From positions 37,785 to 101,784 of the forward strand of contig NZ_JAASAD010000017.1 in assembly GCF_012726175.1 (NCBI RefSeq): a DNA stretch of 64,000 nucleotides. Reading direction: 5' to 3'. A program made the position numbers and the translations under genes. This document shows positions 47,618 to 56,935 of this stretch, piece after piece. This DNA is from Micromonospora sp. HNM0581. Lineage in GTDB: Bacteria; Actinomycetota; Actinomycetes; Mycobacteriales; Micromonosporaceae. A model generated the notes under the pieces. It ran no database searches, had not been told where the DNA came from, and saw only the letters and a program-made list of their open reading frames with translations. Every line of letters begins with the position of its first letter. Position 1 is the first letter of the stretch.

Positions 47618-48282
47618 TGCGCCACCTCGGCCGTCCGGTAGCCAGCTCCGACCACAGTCTCGATCAGCGGTGGATCACCCAGCTTACGACGCAGCGTCAT
47701 CACCGTGACCCGGACGATGGTGGTGAAGGGGTCGGTGTTGGCATCCCAGACGCGTTCCAGCAGTTCCTCGCTGGAAACCACGGCGCCCCTGGCCTTGAGC
47801 AGTTCGCAGAGCACACCGAATTCCTTGTTGGTCAGCTCCACCGGCACTCCGCCCCGGGTGGCGGTACGACGGGCCGGGTCGACCACCAGGTCGGCGGTTT
47901 CCAGCACCGGCGGGGCCGCCGGAGTCGCCCGTCGGCCCAGCGCCTGCACCCGGGCGACCAGTTCGTCGAAGGCGAACGGCTTCGGCAGGTAGTCGTCGGC
48001 GCCGAGCTGCAACCCCTCGACCCGGTCGGCGACGGTGCCGCTGGCGGTCAACATCAGCACCCGGGTCAGTTCGCCGGACGCCGCCAACTCCGCGCAGATC
48101 TGGTCGCCGTGCCGGCCGGGCAGATCGCGGTCGAGCACCACCACGTCGTACCGGGTCACGAAGGCCATCTCGTGGCCGCTGTCGCCGTCGTACGCGACGT
48201 CCACCGCCATGCCCCGTTTACGCAACCCCCGCGCGATCGCGTCGGCGAGGTTGCGCTCGTCCTCGACCACCAGTACCCGCAT
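47614..48282 (-). CDS. OmpR-family response regulator
   Basis: A 222-residue regulator. The receiver domain has V-V-E-D-E near the start, phospho-acceptor D51 in V-V-V-L-D-R-D-L-P-G, the T of L-T-A-S and K of L-P-K-P-F. A winged-helix DNA-binding domain follows (T-N-K-E-F-G-V-L-C-E-L-L, then R-V-T-V-M-T-L-R-R-K-L-G). ATG 48282 with AAAGGGG upstream; the frame is open further upstream but that part is Arg-rich and unlike any regulator. It is first in the operon with the kinase. Targets are unknown; the membrane-protein cassette next to it is a candidate. Confidence 0.94.
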   Translation of the reverse strand: MRVLVVEDERNLADAIARGLRKRGMAVDVAYDGDSGHEMAFVTRYDVVVLDRDLPGRHGDQICAELAASGELTRVLMLTASGTVADRVEGLQLGADDYLPKPFAFDELVARVQALGRRATPAAPPVLETADLVVDPARRTATRGGVPVELTNKEFGVLCELLKARGAVVSSEELLERVWDANTDPFTTIVRVTVMTLRRKLGDPPLIETVVGAGYRTAEVAQ

Positions 48283-48337
48283 GCCCGCCCCTTTGCCGCC
48301 CACCGACCACCGACAACGTAACGTCGCCGGCCAAGTC

Positions 48338-48359
48338 GCCCGACGGGAGCCCGTCGGGC
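48338..48359 (-). terminator. Hairpin between the propeller protein and response-regulator genes
   Basis: GCCCGACGGG and CCCGTCGGGC form a perfect inverted repeat with two central bases (an 8-bp stem with a six-base loop in practice). It lies 48 bases past the stop at 48407 on the minus strand, upstream of the response regulator. Confidence 0.65.
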
Positions 48360-48406
48360 CTCCGCCGGACAACCAGCGGCGACCATCGGCACGGCGACGG
48401 CGGCTG

Positions 48407-49699
48407 TCAGCCGGGCAGCTGCCAGATGCCGTAGCCACCGTCGGTCCGGCGGCAGGCAACGAGGTCGTACCGGCTCTGGCAGTCACCACCGGCACCCGGC
48501 AAGACGTCGATACGGCGCGCCGGTGCCCCCGTCGGGTCGAGCCGGGCCAGCACCAGACCGGTCTCGGCGATCCTGCGTACCACGAGCAGCTGCGGAGCGT
48601 ACTCGTAGCGGCCGACCATCTCCCATGACCCGTGCTCGGCCAGCAGGGCACGGGTGTCGAGGTCGAGGCTGACGAAACTGTCGGTGTTCCGGTCGACGGC
48701 GAGGGCGTTGTCGGCACCGACGAGCACGATGTCGAGCACGTTCTCGGTGCTCCACCGCGTCGCCCCGGTCGCCGGATCGAGGACCTGCAGTCCGCCGCCG
48801 GCCAGCCCGGCGCAGAGCAGGGGCCCGCAGCCGGTGACGTACGTCGCCGTCGGCACGGTCACCTGCCAGCGAGGTACCAGACCGTCGACGGTGAGCGCGA
48901 CGACGGTGTGGGAGTTGCGCACCACCGTCACGAGGTCACCGCTCACCCACGCCTGCTGGTAGCTACCCCGACGGTCGGTGGACGTGGGCAGGTGGTGCCG
49001 TACCGTGCCGCTTGTCGGATCGATCACCTGGACCTGACCGTCGACGGTGGCCACCACGATGGAGTCGACGGTGCCGTCGTCGCGCTGCCGGTAGTCGACA
49101 CTGGCCGCCGCCAGCGGCATGGACCACACCTCCGCCCCGTCATCCAGGTCGATCGCCCGCAGCGTGTTGAGGGCTTCGTCGCGGTACGTGCGCAGCAGCG
49201 CTCGATCCCGCGTGTCGAGCACGGAGATGCCGGGCACCCGCCAACGCTCCTGCCCGGTGCGCGTGTCGAGCAGCGCGGTCTCGCTGGTGCCGGTGTCCTG
49301 GCGGCCCATGGCGACCAGCAGCCCGTCGTCGGCGACCGACTGCACCCGGTAGACCCGGTTACCCTGCGGCACGGGCACCCGCCACAGTGGTTCCAGCCGC
49401 TGCGGCACGGCCGTCGGGTGATCCGGCCGGTCGTATGCGAGGAGTTGCTGGCTGCCGTCGACGCTTTCCGGCGACGGGGAGACGGTGAGAATCTGGTTCC
49501 CGGCGAGGAACAGGTCACTGCCCAGTGGGGCGGGCACGATCGCGTGGATCCGTCCGGGTGGTGGCGTGCCACCGGCCAGCATCAGCAGCGCGACCAGCGC
49601 CATTACGACGACCGCCGCCCGGCTGCGGTCCAGCGGGGAACGTCGACGCCGCGGCGGATCGGGTAGCTCGGTCAACTCGCCGAGGTCGATCAACGTCAC
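48407..49699 (-). CDS. Membrane-anchored PQQ-type beta-propeller protein
   Basis: A 430-residue protein. A short basic cytoplasmic N-terminus (P-D-P-P-R-R-R-R) and one transmembrane helix (about residues 29-46, A-A-V-V-V-M-A-L-V-A-L-L-M-L-A) anchor an outer domain made of PQQ/WD-like blades: G-Q-E-R-W-R-V, G-A-E-V-W-S-M, G-L-V-P-R-W-Q-V and G-A-T-R-W-S-T. Such propellers (BamB-like) are protein-binding scaffolds; no PQQ-ligand set is evident. GTG 49699 is chosen for GGGAGGACC. It is divergent from the first of three paralogous membrane-protein genes, with 70 bases between, suggesting shared control. Confidence 0.78.
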   Translation of the reverse strand: MTLIDLGELTELPDPPRRRRSPLDRSRAAVVVMALVALLMLAGGTPPPGRIHAIVPAPLGSDLFLAGNQILTVSPSPESVDGSQQLLAYDRPDHPTAVPQRLEPLWRVPVPQGNRVYRVQSVADDGLLVAMGRQDTGTSETALLDTRTGQERWRVPGISVLDTRDRALLRTYRDEALNTLRAIDLDDGAEVWSMPLAAASVDYRQRDDGTVDSIVVATVDGQVQVIDPTSGTVRHHLPTSTDRRGSYQQAWVSGDLVTVVRNSHTVVALTVDGLVPRWQVTVPTATYVTGCGPLLCAGLAGGGLQVLDPATGATRWSTENVLDIVLVGADNALAVDRNTDSFVSLDLDTRALLAEHGSWEMVGRYEYAPQLLVVRRIAETGLVLARLDPTGAPARRIDVLPGAGGDCQSRYDLVACRRTDGGYGIWQLPG

Positions 49700-49769
49700 G
49701 CCGGTCCTCCCCTGACACACACCGGAGGCGCGTCGGGCGGGCGGGTTTCCGCCTGTACGATGGCCCGTC

Positions 49770-51617
49770 GTGGCTGTGCCGGTGGTGAATACCTCGCTGA
49801 ACCCCGTCTCCGAGACCGTCGAGACGCGATCAACGACAACACGTCCCCGGCGGGGGCCGACGCGCGGCGACGCGCTGGCCATCGGAGCCTACGTGCTGCT
49901 CGGCGTCGTCGTCTGCCTGAACTACTGGGCGGACGTGAACAGTCGGGTTTCGTCCCATCTGCCCACCGACCACAGCTGGTTCGAGTGGCTCTTCGCACAC
50001 GGTGCGTACTCGGTGCAGCACCTGGAGAACCCGCTCTTCACCGCCCGGCAGAACGCCCCGGACGGGGTGAACATGATGGCCAACACCTCGCTGCTCGGGG
50101 TGACCCTGCCGTTGGCGCCACTCACCATGCTGCTCGGTCCTCAGGTGGTCTACGCGCTCTACCTGGGCGGGGCGTTGGCCGCCACCGCCGGCACCTCCTA
50201 CTGGATGCTGTCACGACACCTGGTGCGGTCCCGGGCGGCGGCCTTCGTCGGCGGCGGATTCCTCGGCTTCGCCCCCGGCATCGTGCACCACGCCAACGGT
50301 CAGCCGAACTTCGTCTCCAACTTCCTGCTGCCGCTGATCGTGGTACGGGTGTTCCGGCTGGCCGAGCCGGGCCGGTGGCGGCGCAACGGGCTGGTGCTCG
50401 GGTTGCTCGTCGCGTACCAGATCTTCATCAACGAGGAGATGCTGCTGCTCACCGCGTTGGCCTGCCTGGTCATCGTGATCGCGTACGCGGCGATGCGTCC
50501 GCGTCAGGCGCGGGCCCGGGTGGGCACGTTCACGGCCGGGCTGGGCTTCGGCGGCGCGGTGGCACTGCTGTTGACCGCGTACCCGATCTGGTTCCAGTTC
50601 AACGGTCCGCAGTCCTACCGGGGCCTGCAGGGCGGAGTGTTCCACAGTTGGGGGGAGGACGTCGCCGCCTTCGTCACCTTCCCCCGGGACACCATCGCCG
50701 GTGACGAGGCGGTGGAGGCGACCATCGGTATGACCGAACAGAACACCTGGTTCGGCTGGCCGCTGGTGCTGTTGTCGTTGGTCGCTCTGATCCTGCTGGT
50801 CCGCCGCTCGTTCATGGCCCGGATCCTGGCCGTGCTCGTGGTGGTCTTCTCGGTCGCCGCACTCGGCCCGGAAATCCGGTTCAACGGCGAGCTGACCGGC
50901 ATCGCCGGCCCGTGGTCGTACATCCCCGAGGATCTGCCCCTGGTCGAGATGATGATGCCGACCCGGCTGACCCTGGTGACCACCGCCGCACTCGGCGTAC
51001 TGCTGGCACTGGCCTGGGACGCGGTTGCGGGCAGCCACCGGCGGCCGGTGCCGGCTCCGCGTACCCCGGAGGCGCCGGCCACCGACCGCCGGCTGCGCTG
51101 GCAGCACCTCGTCGGGTACGCCGCGATCACCCTCGCCGTGCTGCCGCTGCTGCCCCGGCCGCTGCCCGCTGAACCGGTCGACCCGCCGCCGAACTTCATC
51201 ACCTCCGGTTCCTGGCGACCGTACGTTCCGGACGGCCGAACGCTGGTGCCGGTGCCCATCCCCAGCAACGTGCACGGCCTGTCGACCCTGCGGTGGAGCG
51301 CGCTGTCCGGACACGAGTTCCCGATCCCGGCCGGCTACTTCATCGGCCCGAACCTCGACGGCCAGGGTGTCTTCGGCGCGCCGAACCGCCCCACGAGCAC
51401 CCTCATCTACCGGACGATGGATGCCGGTGAGGTTCCCCCGCTGACCGAGGAGAACCGTCGGCAGGCGGTGGAGGACCTGCGCTTCTGGCGGGCGTCGGTG
51501 GTGGTGCTCGGCGCGCATCCCCGCGAGCCGGTGCTGCGCGAGCTGCTCACCGCCCTGCTCGACGAGCCGCAGCGCGTCGACGACGTCTGGCTCTGGGACG
51601 TCCGCGACCGGGTGTGA
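49770..51617 (+). CDS. Polytopic membrane protein A (GT-C-like; three-paralogue set)
   Basis: A 615-residue protein with about 11 predicted transmembrane helices followed by a 150-residue soluble C-terminal domain. It shares with its two neighbours N-A-P-D-G-V-N-M-M-A-N-T-S (after an F-E-W-L-F-A-H helix), F-I-N-E-E-M-L-L-L, Y-P-I-W-F-Q-F-N-G-P, T-E-Q-N-T-W-F-G, and the C-terminal R-R-Q-A-V-E-D-L-R-F-W-R-A-S-V-V-V with a closing D-V-W-L-W-D-V-R. The layout resembles GT-C lipid-linked sugar transferases, but no clear catalytic D-x-D was found. GTG 49770 has TACGAT 8 bases upstream. It is convergent to paralogue B. Confidence 0.72.
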   Translation: MAVPVVNTSLNPVSETVETRSTTTRPRRGPTRGDALAIGAYVLLGVVVCLNYWADVNSRVSSHLPTDHSWFEWLFAHGAYSVQHLENPLFTARQNAPDGVNMMANTSLLGVTLPLAPLTMLLGPQVVYALYLGGALAATAGTSYWMLSRHLVRSRAAAFVGGGFLGFAPGIVHHANGQPNFVSNFLLPLIVVRVFRLAEPGRWRRNGLVLGLLVAYQIFINEEMLLLTALACLVIVIAYAAMRPRQARARVGTFTAGLGFGGAVALLLTAYPIWFQFNGPQSYRGLQGGVFHSWGEDVAAFVTFPRDTIAGDEAVEATIGMTEQNTWFGWPLVLLSLVALILLVRRSFMARILAVLVVVFSVAALGPEIRFNGELTGIAGPWSYIPEDLPLVEMMMPTRLTLVTTAALGVLLALAWDAVAGSHRRPVPAPRTPEAPATDRRLRWQHLVGYAAITLAVLPLLPRPLPAEPVDPPPNFITSGSWRPYVPDGRTLVPVPIPSNVHGLSTLRWSALSGHEFPIPAGYFIGPNLDGQGVFGAPNRPTSTLIYRTMDAGEVPPLTEENRRQAVEDLRFWRASVVVLGAHPREPVLRELLTALLDEPQRVDDVWLWDVRDRV

Positions 51618-51665
51618 CGGGCCTCGACGACAGGCCGCCTGGACGGTCTGACCCCGCCGGGCACG

Positions 51666-53489
51666 TCAGTCCACGAGGTGCCGTACGTCCCAGACCAGTG
51701 CACCATCGATCTCCCGGGCCGGCCCGAGCAGGGCCTCGACCGTCCGCCGCACCGGGTCACCGTGGTGCAGCCCACCCTGGACCACCACGGCTGCTCGCCA
51801 GTGCCGCAGGTCGGCCACCGCCTGCCGGCGGTCGACCTCGCTGATCGCCGGCACCTCGCCGGAGTCGGCCACCCGACGCAACAGCAGGGAGGTGGGCCGG
51901 TCGGGGGCACCCCAACGTGCCCGGGGGTCCTCCGGCGAACGTGGGCCGATGAAGAAGCCGCCTGGTGCGGTGAACGCCAGCCCGGTGCGGGCGGACCAGA
52001 GCATCGCCGGGCTCCGGCCCGCGTTCGTCACCGGTGGCACCGAGACGACCGTCCGCCCCGCCGGCACGTACGCCCGCCAGGTTCCCTCCGCCACGAAGGC
52101 TGGCACCGGCCACACAGGCACCGTACGGATCGGGGTCGGCGTCAGCGGCAGTAGCGCCGCCAGCACCGTGCCGGCCCAGAGCAACCGCACCGGAACCGCA
52201 TCCGGTCGACCACTGAGGGCCGCCGGCTGTCGCTGCACCCGGTCCACGGAGAGGGCGAGCAGGACACCCAGGACCGGCACACAGACCAGCGAGAACCGGG
52301 CCGGCACCACATGGTCGAGCAGCGGCAGCCCGGCGATCAGCCGGTACGGGCCCGGCAGATCCGTCGCCGTGCCGCCGAGGCGAACCTGCGGGCCCAGGGA
52401 GAGCAGGGCGAAGACGACGCCGCAGGCGGCGAGGGCCGGGACCAGCGGTCGACGCCACAGCCACACCGTCACGACCAGGGCCAGCACCAGCAGACCCGGC
52501 CCGAAGAAGGAATTCTCCTCGGTCGCGTTGGGGGCCAGCAGGGCGGGCATGCGGTGGTCCCCGAAGACGGTCTGCCGGGCCGTGGCGGTGAACGACGCGG
52601 CGTCCAACTGAAAGCCGTGCGCATGGAACGGCATCCCCCGGTAGTGCCCGGGGCCGAAGAACTGGAACCACAGCGGGTAGGCCAACAGCGCCGCCGCCAC
52701 CGCCGCACCGACCGCGATCCGGCCGGCCACGACCGGGGCGAGCCGGCGGGTGGTGGCCCGGTCCGCCAGCGCGTACCCGAGGGTGATCACGCCGGTGGCG
52801 AGCGCAACCAGGAGCAGCACCTCCTCGCCGAGGAACGCCTGGTAACTCACGACCAGACCGAGCAGCACGCCGGGCCACCACACCCGCGACGCGCTCCCCG
52901 CCGGTCGGGCAGTGCCCCCGGCCCTATCCGGGACGAGCACCAGAGCCAGGATCACCGGTACCAGGAACTGGGCGGCCATGTGCAGGTGCGATCCGGCCTG
53001 GGCGACCATCCCGGGAGCGAATCCGCAGACCAGCCCACCGAGTGCGGCGGCCGGTCGGGACTCGACGAGACGTCGGCGCAGCAGCACGTACCATGCGGTG
53101 GCCGTACCGGCGAGGCAGCCGACCACCGCCACCCCGAAAGCCACCTGCGAGCCGAACAGCAGCGTGACCGGGGTCAACGGGATGCCCAGGCCCAGCACCG
53201 AGGTGTTGGCCATCAGATTCACCCCGCCGGGTGCGTTCAGCGCGTCACTCCACAGCGGATCCTCGAAGCGGACCACGGCGCGTGCGGCGTGGGCCAGCAT
53301 CCACTCGAAGAGGATCTGGTCGCCGGCCTGATGGAACAGCCGGTCCGGCTGACCCCACTGCCGGTTGGTGAGCCAGACGGCCAGTGCCAGGTAACCGGCC
53401 ACCACCACCGCGTCGGGCGTACGCGGGCGGAGCCGCCACCGGCGACGGCTGCCGACCTCGTCGTCCGGTCCGGTCGTACCGATGGACAT
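51666..53489 (-). CDS. Polytopic membrane protein B (GT-C-like; three-paralogue set)
   Basis: A 607-residue paralogue of the flanking genes: F-E-W-M-L-A-H, N-A-P-G-G-V-N-L-M-A-N-T-S, F-L-G-E-E-V-L-L-L, Y-P-L-W-F-Q-F-F-G-P, T-E-E-N-S-F-F-G and the terminal V-W-D-V-R-H match paralogue A at the same places. About 11 helices and a soluble C-terminal domain are predicted. ATG 53489 overlaps the paralogue C stop by one base (TGATG), so B and C are one operon; the in-frame start 36 bases upstream lies inside gene C. Function unknown; a role in exporting or modifying a surface polymer is a guess from topology. Confidence 0.72.
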   Translation of the reverse strand: MSIGTTGPDDEVGSRRRWRLRPRTPDAVVVAGYLALAVWLTNRQWGQPDRLFHQAGDQILFEWMLAHAARAVVRFEDPLWSDALNAPGGVNLMANTSVLGLGIPLTPVTLLFGSQVAFGVAVVGCLAGTATAWYVLLRRRLVESRPAAALGGLVCGFAPGMVAQAGSHLHMAAQFLVPVILALVLVPDRAGGTARPAGSASRVWWPGVLLGLVVSYQAFLGEEVLLLVALATGVITLGYALADRATTRRLAPVVAGRIAVGAAVAAALLAYPLWFQFFGPGHYRGMPFHAHGFQLDAASFTATARQTVFGDHRMPALLAPNATEENSFFGPGLLVLALVVTVWLWRRPLVPALAACGVVFALLSLGPQVRLGGTATDLPGPYRLIAGLPLLDHVVPARFSLVCVPVLGVLLALSVDRVQRQPAALSGRPDAVPVRLLWAGTVLAALLPLTPTPIRTVPVWPVPAFVAEGTWRAYVPAGRTVVSVPPVTNAGRSPAMLWSARTGLAFTAPGGFFIGPRSPEDPRARWGAPDRPTSLLLRRVADSGEVPAISEVDRRQAVADLRHWRAAVVVQGGLHHGDPVRRTVEALLGPAREIDGALVWDVRHLVD

Positions 53490-55453
53490 CAGACCCGGGG
53501 GTCGGTGAGGGACCGTACGTCCCACACCCAGACGTCCAGTTCGAGCCGGGCCGGACCGACCAGTTGCTCGACGGTCTGCCGTAGCGGCTCCGAATGCGGC
53601 TGCGAGACCGGCAGCACCAGGATCGCCGCCCGCCAGTGCCGCAACTCGTCGAGGGACCGTCGCCGTTGACGATCGTCCAGTTGCGGGGTCCGCCCGGTGG
53701 TGGCCACCTCCTCCAGCAGCTTCCCGACTCCGCTGGGCCGACCACCGAAGCGACCCGGGTCACCGGTGTTGCCGTTGCGTGGGGCGAGGAAGTAGCCGCC
53801 GGGGATCTTGAAGTCGAGGTTGGTGGAAGCGGCCCACCGCATGCCGTGGGTGTTGCCCATGCTCGGCACCGGGATCGGCACCAGAGTCTGGTCCGGTCCG
53901 ACGTAGGGGCGCCACCGGTCGGAGGTGATGAAATCGGGCACCGGCGGGCGGGAAGTCATCGACAGCGGCATGGGGGTGATCGGCAACAACGCGAGTACCA
54001 GACCGGCGGCGGTCAACGTACGGACGGTACGCCGGTCCAGGGACAGCGTGCCGGTCCGCTCGATGGCCAGGGCCAGCAGGATCGCCACGACCACGCTGGT
54101 GATCATGCCGAACCGGGTCGGCACCACCGCGTCGAGCAGCGGCAGCCGTACCAGCCACTCCCACGGGCCGACCATCAGTTCCCGGTCCCACCAGCTGATC
54201 CGCTCACCGAGGGAGAGGACGGTGTAGAAGGCGGCGGTCACGGCGAGCGCCCGGACCAGCACCTCGCGGCGGAGCCAGAGCACGATCCCGACCGCGATCA
54301 GCACCAGACTCCAGCCGAAGAAGGCGTTTTCCTCGGAGTAGTTCGGCGCGAGGTTGACGTTCGCCCGCTGGCTACCGCCGACGGTGGGTGAACCGGGCGC
54401 GAAGTAGGCAGCAATGTCGTTGCCGTAGTCGCGGACCGCGTCACTGAGCCCGTGGTACGCCATCGGGCCGGCGAACTGGATGTACAGCGGGTACGCCAGC
54501 AGCGAGCCCGCGACCACCGTGCAGGTGACAAGCGCCTTGGCCAACGGTCGCCAGGCCGCCGACCAGAGCGCGGGCCGCTGGGCGACCACCGCGATCAGGA
54601 AGATCCCGCAGCCCATCGCGGTGAAGAGGAGGATCTCCTCGTTGATGAACGCCTGCGCGGTGACCAGCAGAGCCAGCAGCACGCCGTCCCGGTACGGCCG
54701 CATCGACCGGGTGATCACGATGACCCGCCAGACGATGAACGGCAGCAGGAACTGGCTGATGATGTTCGGGTGCCAGCTGGCGTGCGACAGCATCGCCGGT
54801 GAGAAGCCGCAGAACCAGCCACCGACCACCGCGGCGAGCCGGTTGCTCACCACGTGTCGGGACAGCACGAAATACCAGGCCGAGGCGGTCCCGGCGAGAC
54901 CGAGCGTCACCAGCAGCACGAAGGTCACCGCAGGTCCGAAGAGCAGGGTCACCGGCACCATCGGGATGCCCAGGGCGAGGATGGCCGTGTTGGCCATCAG
55001 GTTGACCCCGTCGGGGTAGTTGAGCTGCTCGGTGAAGAACGGGTACTCCCCGTGCAGTACCACCCGTACCGAGTGGGCGAGGAAGAACTGCACCTGGGCC
55101 GGGTCACTGCTGTAGAGCGAGGCGACCCTCCCCGCCGGGTCCACCCAGATCTGACTGGTCACCCAGAGCGCGGTCAGCAGGAAACCGCCGAAGACCGCGA
55201 GATCCCGTCGCCGGGGCGTCCACCGGAACCGACGGCGGGGTTCCGCTTCGGGAGCAACGGCATCGGCTTCCCGCGTACCGTCGGACACCGTCGGTCCGGT
55301 CTTCCGCGTGGCCGCTTCGTCGGTGCCGGAGGTGATCCGGTCCGCAGGGGAAGCGCCAACCGTCCGGTCACGCACGGTGACAACTTCGGACGGTGGGTCG
55401 GCGACGTCGGCGGATCGCGGCAGCGCGGCAGCGCGGGTCTCGGCAGGCGTCAC
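53489..55453 (-). CDS. Polytopic membrane protein C (GT-C-like; three-paralogue set)
   Basis: A 654-residue paralogue of A and B with a longer, disordered cytoplasmic N-terminus of about 80 residues (Thr/Ala/Arg/Asp-rich). It carries N-Y-P-D-G-V-N-L-M-A-N-T, F-I-N-E-E-I-L-L-F, Y-P-L-Y-I-Q-F-A-G-P, S-E-E-N-A-F-F-G, and the C-terminal L-R-H-W-R-A-A-I-L-V-L with V-W-V-W-D-V-R. GTG 55453 is used; TAGACT lies 9 bases upstream on the minus strand, and later Met codons would lose only the disordered part, so the start is uncertain. It is the first gene of the C-B operon, divergent from a lipoprotein gene. Confidence 0.72.
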   Translation of the reverse strand: MTPAETRAAALPRSADVADPPSEVVTVRDRTVGASPADRITSGTDEAATRKTGPTVSDGTREADAVAPEAEPRRRFRWTPRRRDLAVFGGFLLTALWVTSQIWVDPAGRVASLYSSDPAQVQFFLAHSVRVVLHGEYPFFTEQLNYPDGVNLMANTAILALGIPMVPVTLLFGPAVTFVLLVTLGLAGTASAWYFVLSRHVVSNRLAAVVGGWFCGFSPAMLSHASWHPNIISQFLLPFIVWRVIVITRSMRPYRDGVLLALLVTAQAFINEEILLFTAMGCGIFLIAVVAQRPALWSAAWRPLAKALVTCTVVAGSLLAYPLYIQFAGPMAYHGLSDAVRDYGNDIAAYFAPGSPTVGGSQRANVNLAPNYSEENAFFGWSLVLIAVGIVLWLRREVLVRALAVTAAFYTVLSLGERISWWDRELMVGPWEWLVRLPLLDAVVPTRFGMITSVVVAILLALAIERTGTLSLDRRTVRTLTAAGLVLALLPITPMPLSMTSRPPVPDFITSDRWRPYVGPDQTLVPIPVPSMGNTHGMRWAASTNLDFKIPGGYFLAPRNGNTGDPGRFGGRPSGVGKLLEEVATTGRTPQLDDRQRRRSLDELRHWRAAILVLPVSQPHSEPLRQTVEQLVGPARLELDVWVWDVRSLTDPRV

Positions 55454-55623
55454 AGTCGGCGGAGTCTACCCGAGTGGGGAAAATGCCCCAAGTCAACGCG
55501 GTGTCTCCTGTGGCCGGTGTGCCGACCGCGCGACGCAGCGTATGGCCACCCGAAGCATCGCCGGGACGTCTCGTACTATTGCCCTCCGACACGACGACGC
55601 GATCCGATCGGGAGGCGTGACAG

Positions 55624-56823
55624 GTGGCTCCAGCCCGTTGGCGCGGCTTGGCCGCCACCGGCTTGTCCACCTTGCTGCTCGCCGCCACCGCCTGCGGGCC
55701 GGTCGCCCAGCGTCAGCCGCAGGACCTGCGGGTGGGCTACGACAGCCGGGACGGTTCGTTGACGGTGTGGCCACCGCGTGGCGCACTGGCCGAGGACACC
55801 ACGGCGACCACCGCGGTCACCGAGGCCGTACGCGACTGGCGCTCACCCGTGGACGACCGCGCGCATCTACCCTCCTCCGGCATTCTCTTCTCCGGTCAGG
55901 TCGACGGCTCGCCGCTGGCTCTGGTCGCGGCGTCGGTACCCGGGCAGGCCGCTTCCTGGCTGCTCCAGCTCACCGGCGACGGTGAGCGGTACACGGTCAG
56001 CCACGCCACCGAGTACACCGACCCCGGCTACCTGGCCTACTCCGACGTGTTGCCGGTACAGTCACCCGGGGGGCGGCGCTACCTGACCTCCGAACGGGTT
56101 CGGCGGCTGGTCGGGCCCGACGGCCGTACCCTTTCCGGCACCGATGGTCTGACCGATCCGGTCGAGGTGCCCGAATGTCGGGCGGTGACCGTCACCGCCA
56201 CCCTGCGTTCCACCGAGTCGCTGCCCCGTGGCCGGGCCAACGATCGACTGCTCGACCTCGGTACCGGCACCGCCGCCCCCCGGTATCCGCTGGTACGCGA
56301 CGAGAGCGGCTCGGGCCGACGGGCCCTGAACGGCCTCGACACCTGCCTGCTGGCCGGCGAGGACGGCCCGTTCGGCAGCATCCTGCGTCGCGTCGGCGAC
56401 CGGGATCTTCCTCAGTTGGTGCCGGCTTCCTGGCCGATGGAGGCACTCGCGGTGCGTACCCTCGGCGAGATCGTGCTCGACGGTGGCGAGCCGGCCGAGC
56501 TGGAGCAGCTCACCTGGGACAGCGCCGAGGGGGCGATGAGCGCGGTCGTGTACCGTCCCGCCGACGGCGGTCCGGTGGTCCTCTCCCCCGCCGACCGGAC
56601 GGACCCTCTGCAGGTGTACGAGCTGCCGGTGCCGGGCCGGCCGCTGGTGGTGCTGAGTTGGCGGGCCGCCAAGGACACCACGCTGTCGGTGCCACCGAAC
56701 ACGGCTCGTCTGGTCGACCGCCCCGGTCTGGTGGTGACACCCCTGCCCGACCGCCGCGAGACCTTCAGCCTCGCCGCCGACGACAAGACCCACTACCGCT
56801 CCGCCGGCTCCCCCCGCACCTGA
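55624..56823 (+). CDS. Lipoprotein of unknown function
   Basis: A 399-residue exported lipoprotein; the signal peptide (R-W-R-G-L-A-A-T-G-L-S, hydrophobic core) ends in A-T-A-C with C24. The mature part has no family I recognise; it is beta-rich, with few cysteines and no catalytic motif visible, and ends with a hydrophilic tail. GTG 55624 follows GGGAGGC. It is divergent from paralogue C, 170 bases away, and probably belongs to the same envelope cassette as the three membrane proteins and the propeller protein. A palindromic element follows its stop. Confidence 0.72.
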   Translation: MAPARWRGLAATGLSTLLLAATACGPVAQRQPQDLRVGYDSRDGSLTVWPPRGALAEDTTATTAVTEAVRDWRSPVDDRAHLPSSGILFSGQVDGSPLALVAASVPGQAASWLLQLTGDGERYTVSHATEYTDPGYLAYSDVLPVQSPGGRRYLTSERVRRLVGPDGRTLSGTDGLTDPVEVPECRAVTVTATLRSTESLPRGRANDRLLDLGTGTAAPRYPLVRDESGSGRRALNGLDTCLLAGEDGPFGSILRRVGDRDLPQLVPASWPMEALAVRTLGEIVLDGGEPAELEQLTWDSAEGAMSAVVYRPADGGPVVLSPADRTDPLQVYELPVPGRPLVVLSWRAAKDTTLSVPPNTARLVDRPGLVVTPLPDRRETFSLAADDKTHYRSAGSPRT

Positions 56824-56846
56824 CCCACCCCACCCCCAGCGCCCGC

Positions 56847-56914
56847 GATCATGCAGTTGCGGCACCCACCGAAAGGTGCGTACCTCCCGGAACGGCAACC
56901 ACAACTGCATGATC
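56847..56914. repeat. 68-bp palindromic intergenic element with GATCATGCAGTTG arms
   Basis: Perfect 13-base arms GATCATGCAGTTG (56847-56859) and CAACTGCATGATC (56902-56914) bracket 42 bases; inside, GCACC and GGTGC make a second hairpin. It fills the gap between the convergent lipoprotein gene and dxs, so it can act as a bidirectional terminator. The AT-richer arms differ from local G+C hairpins and look like a REP- or MITE-type extragenic repeat. No second copy is in this window. Confidence 0.65.
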
Positions 56915-56935
56915 GGCGCGGTGCGGTTGGGGGGG

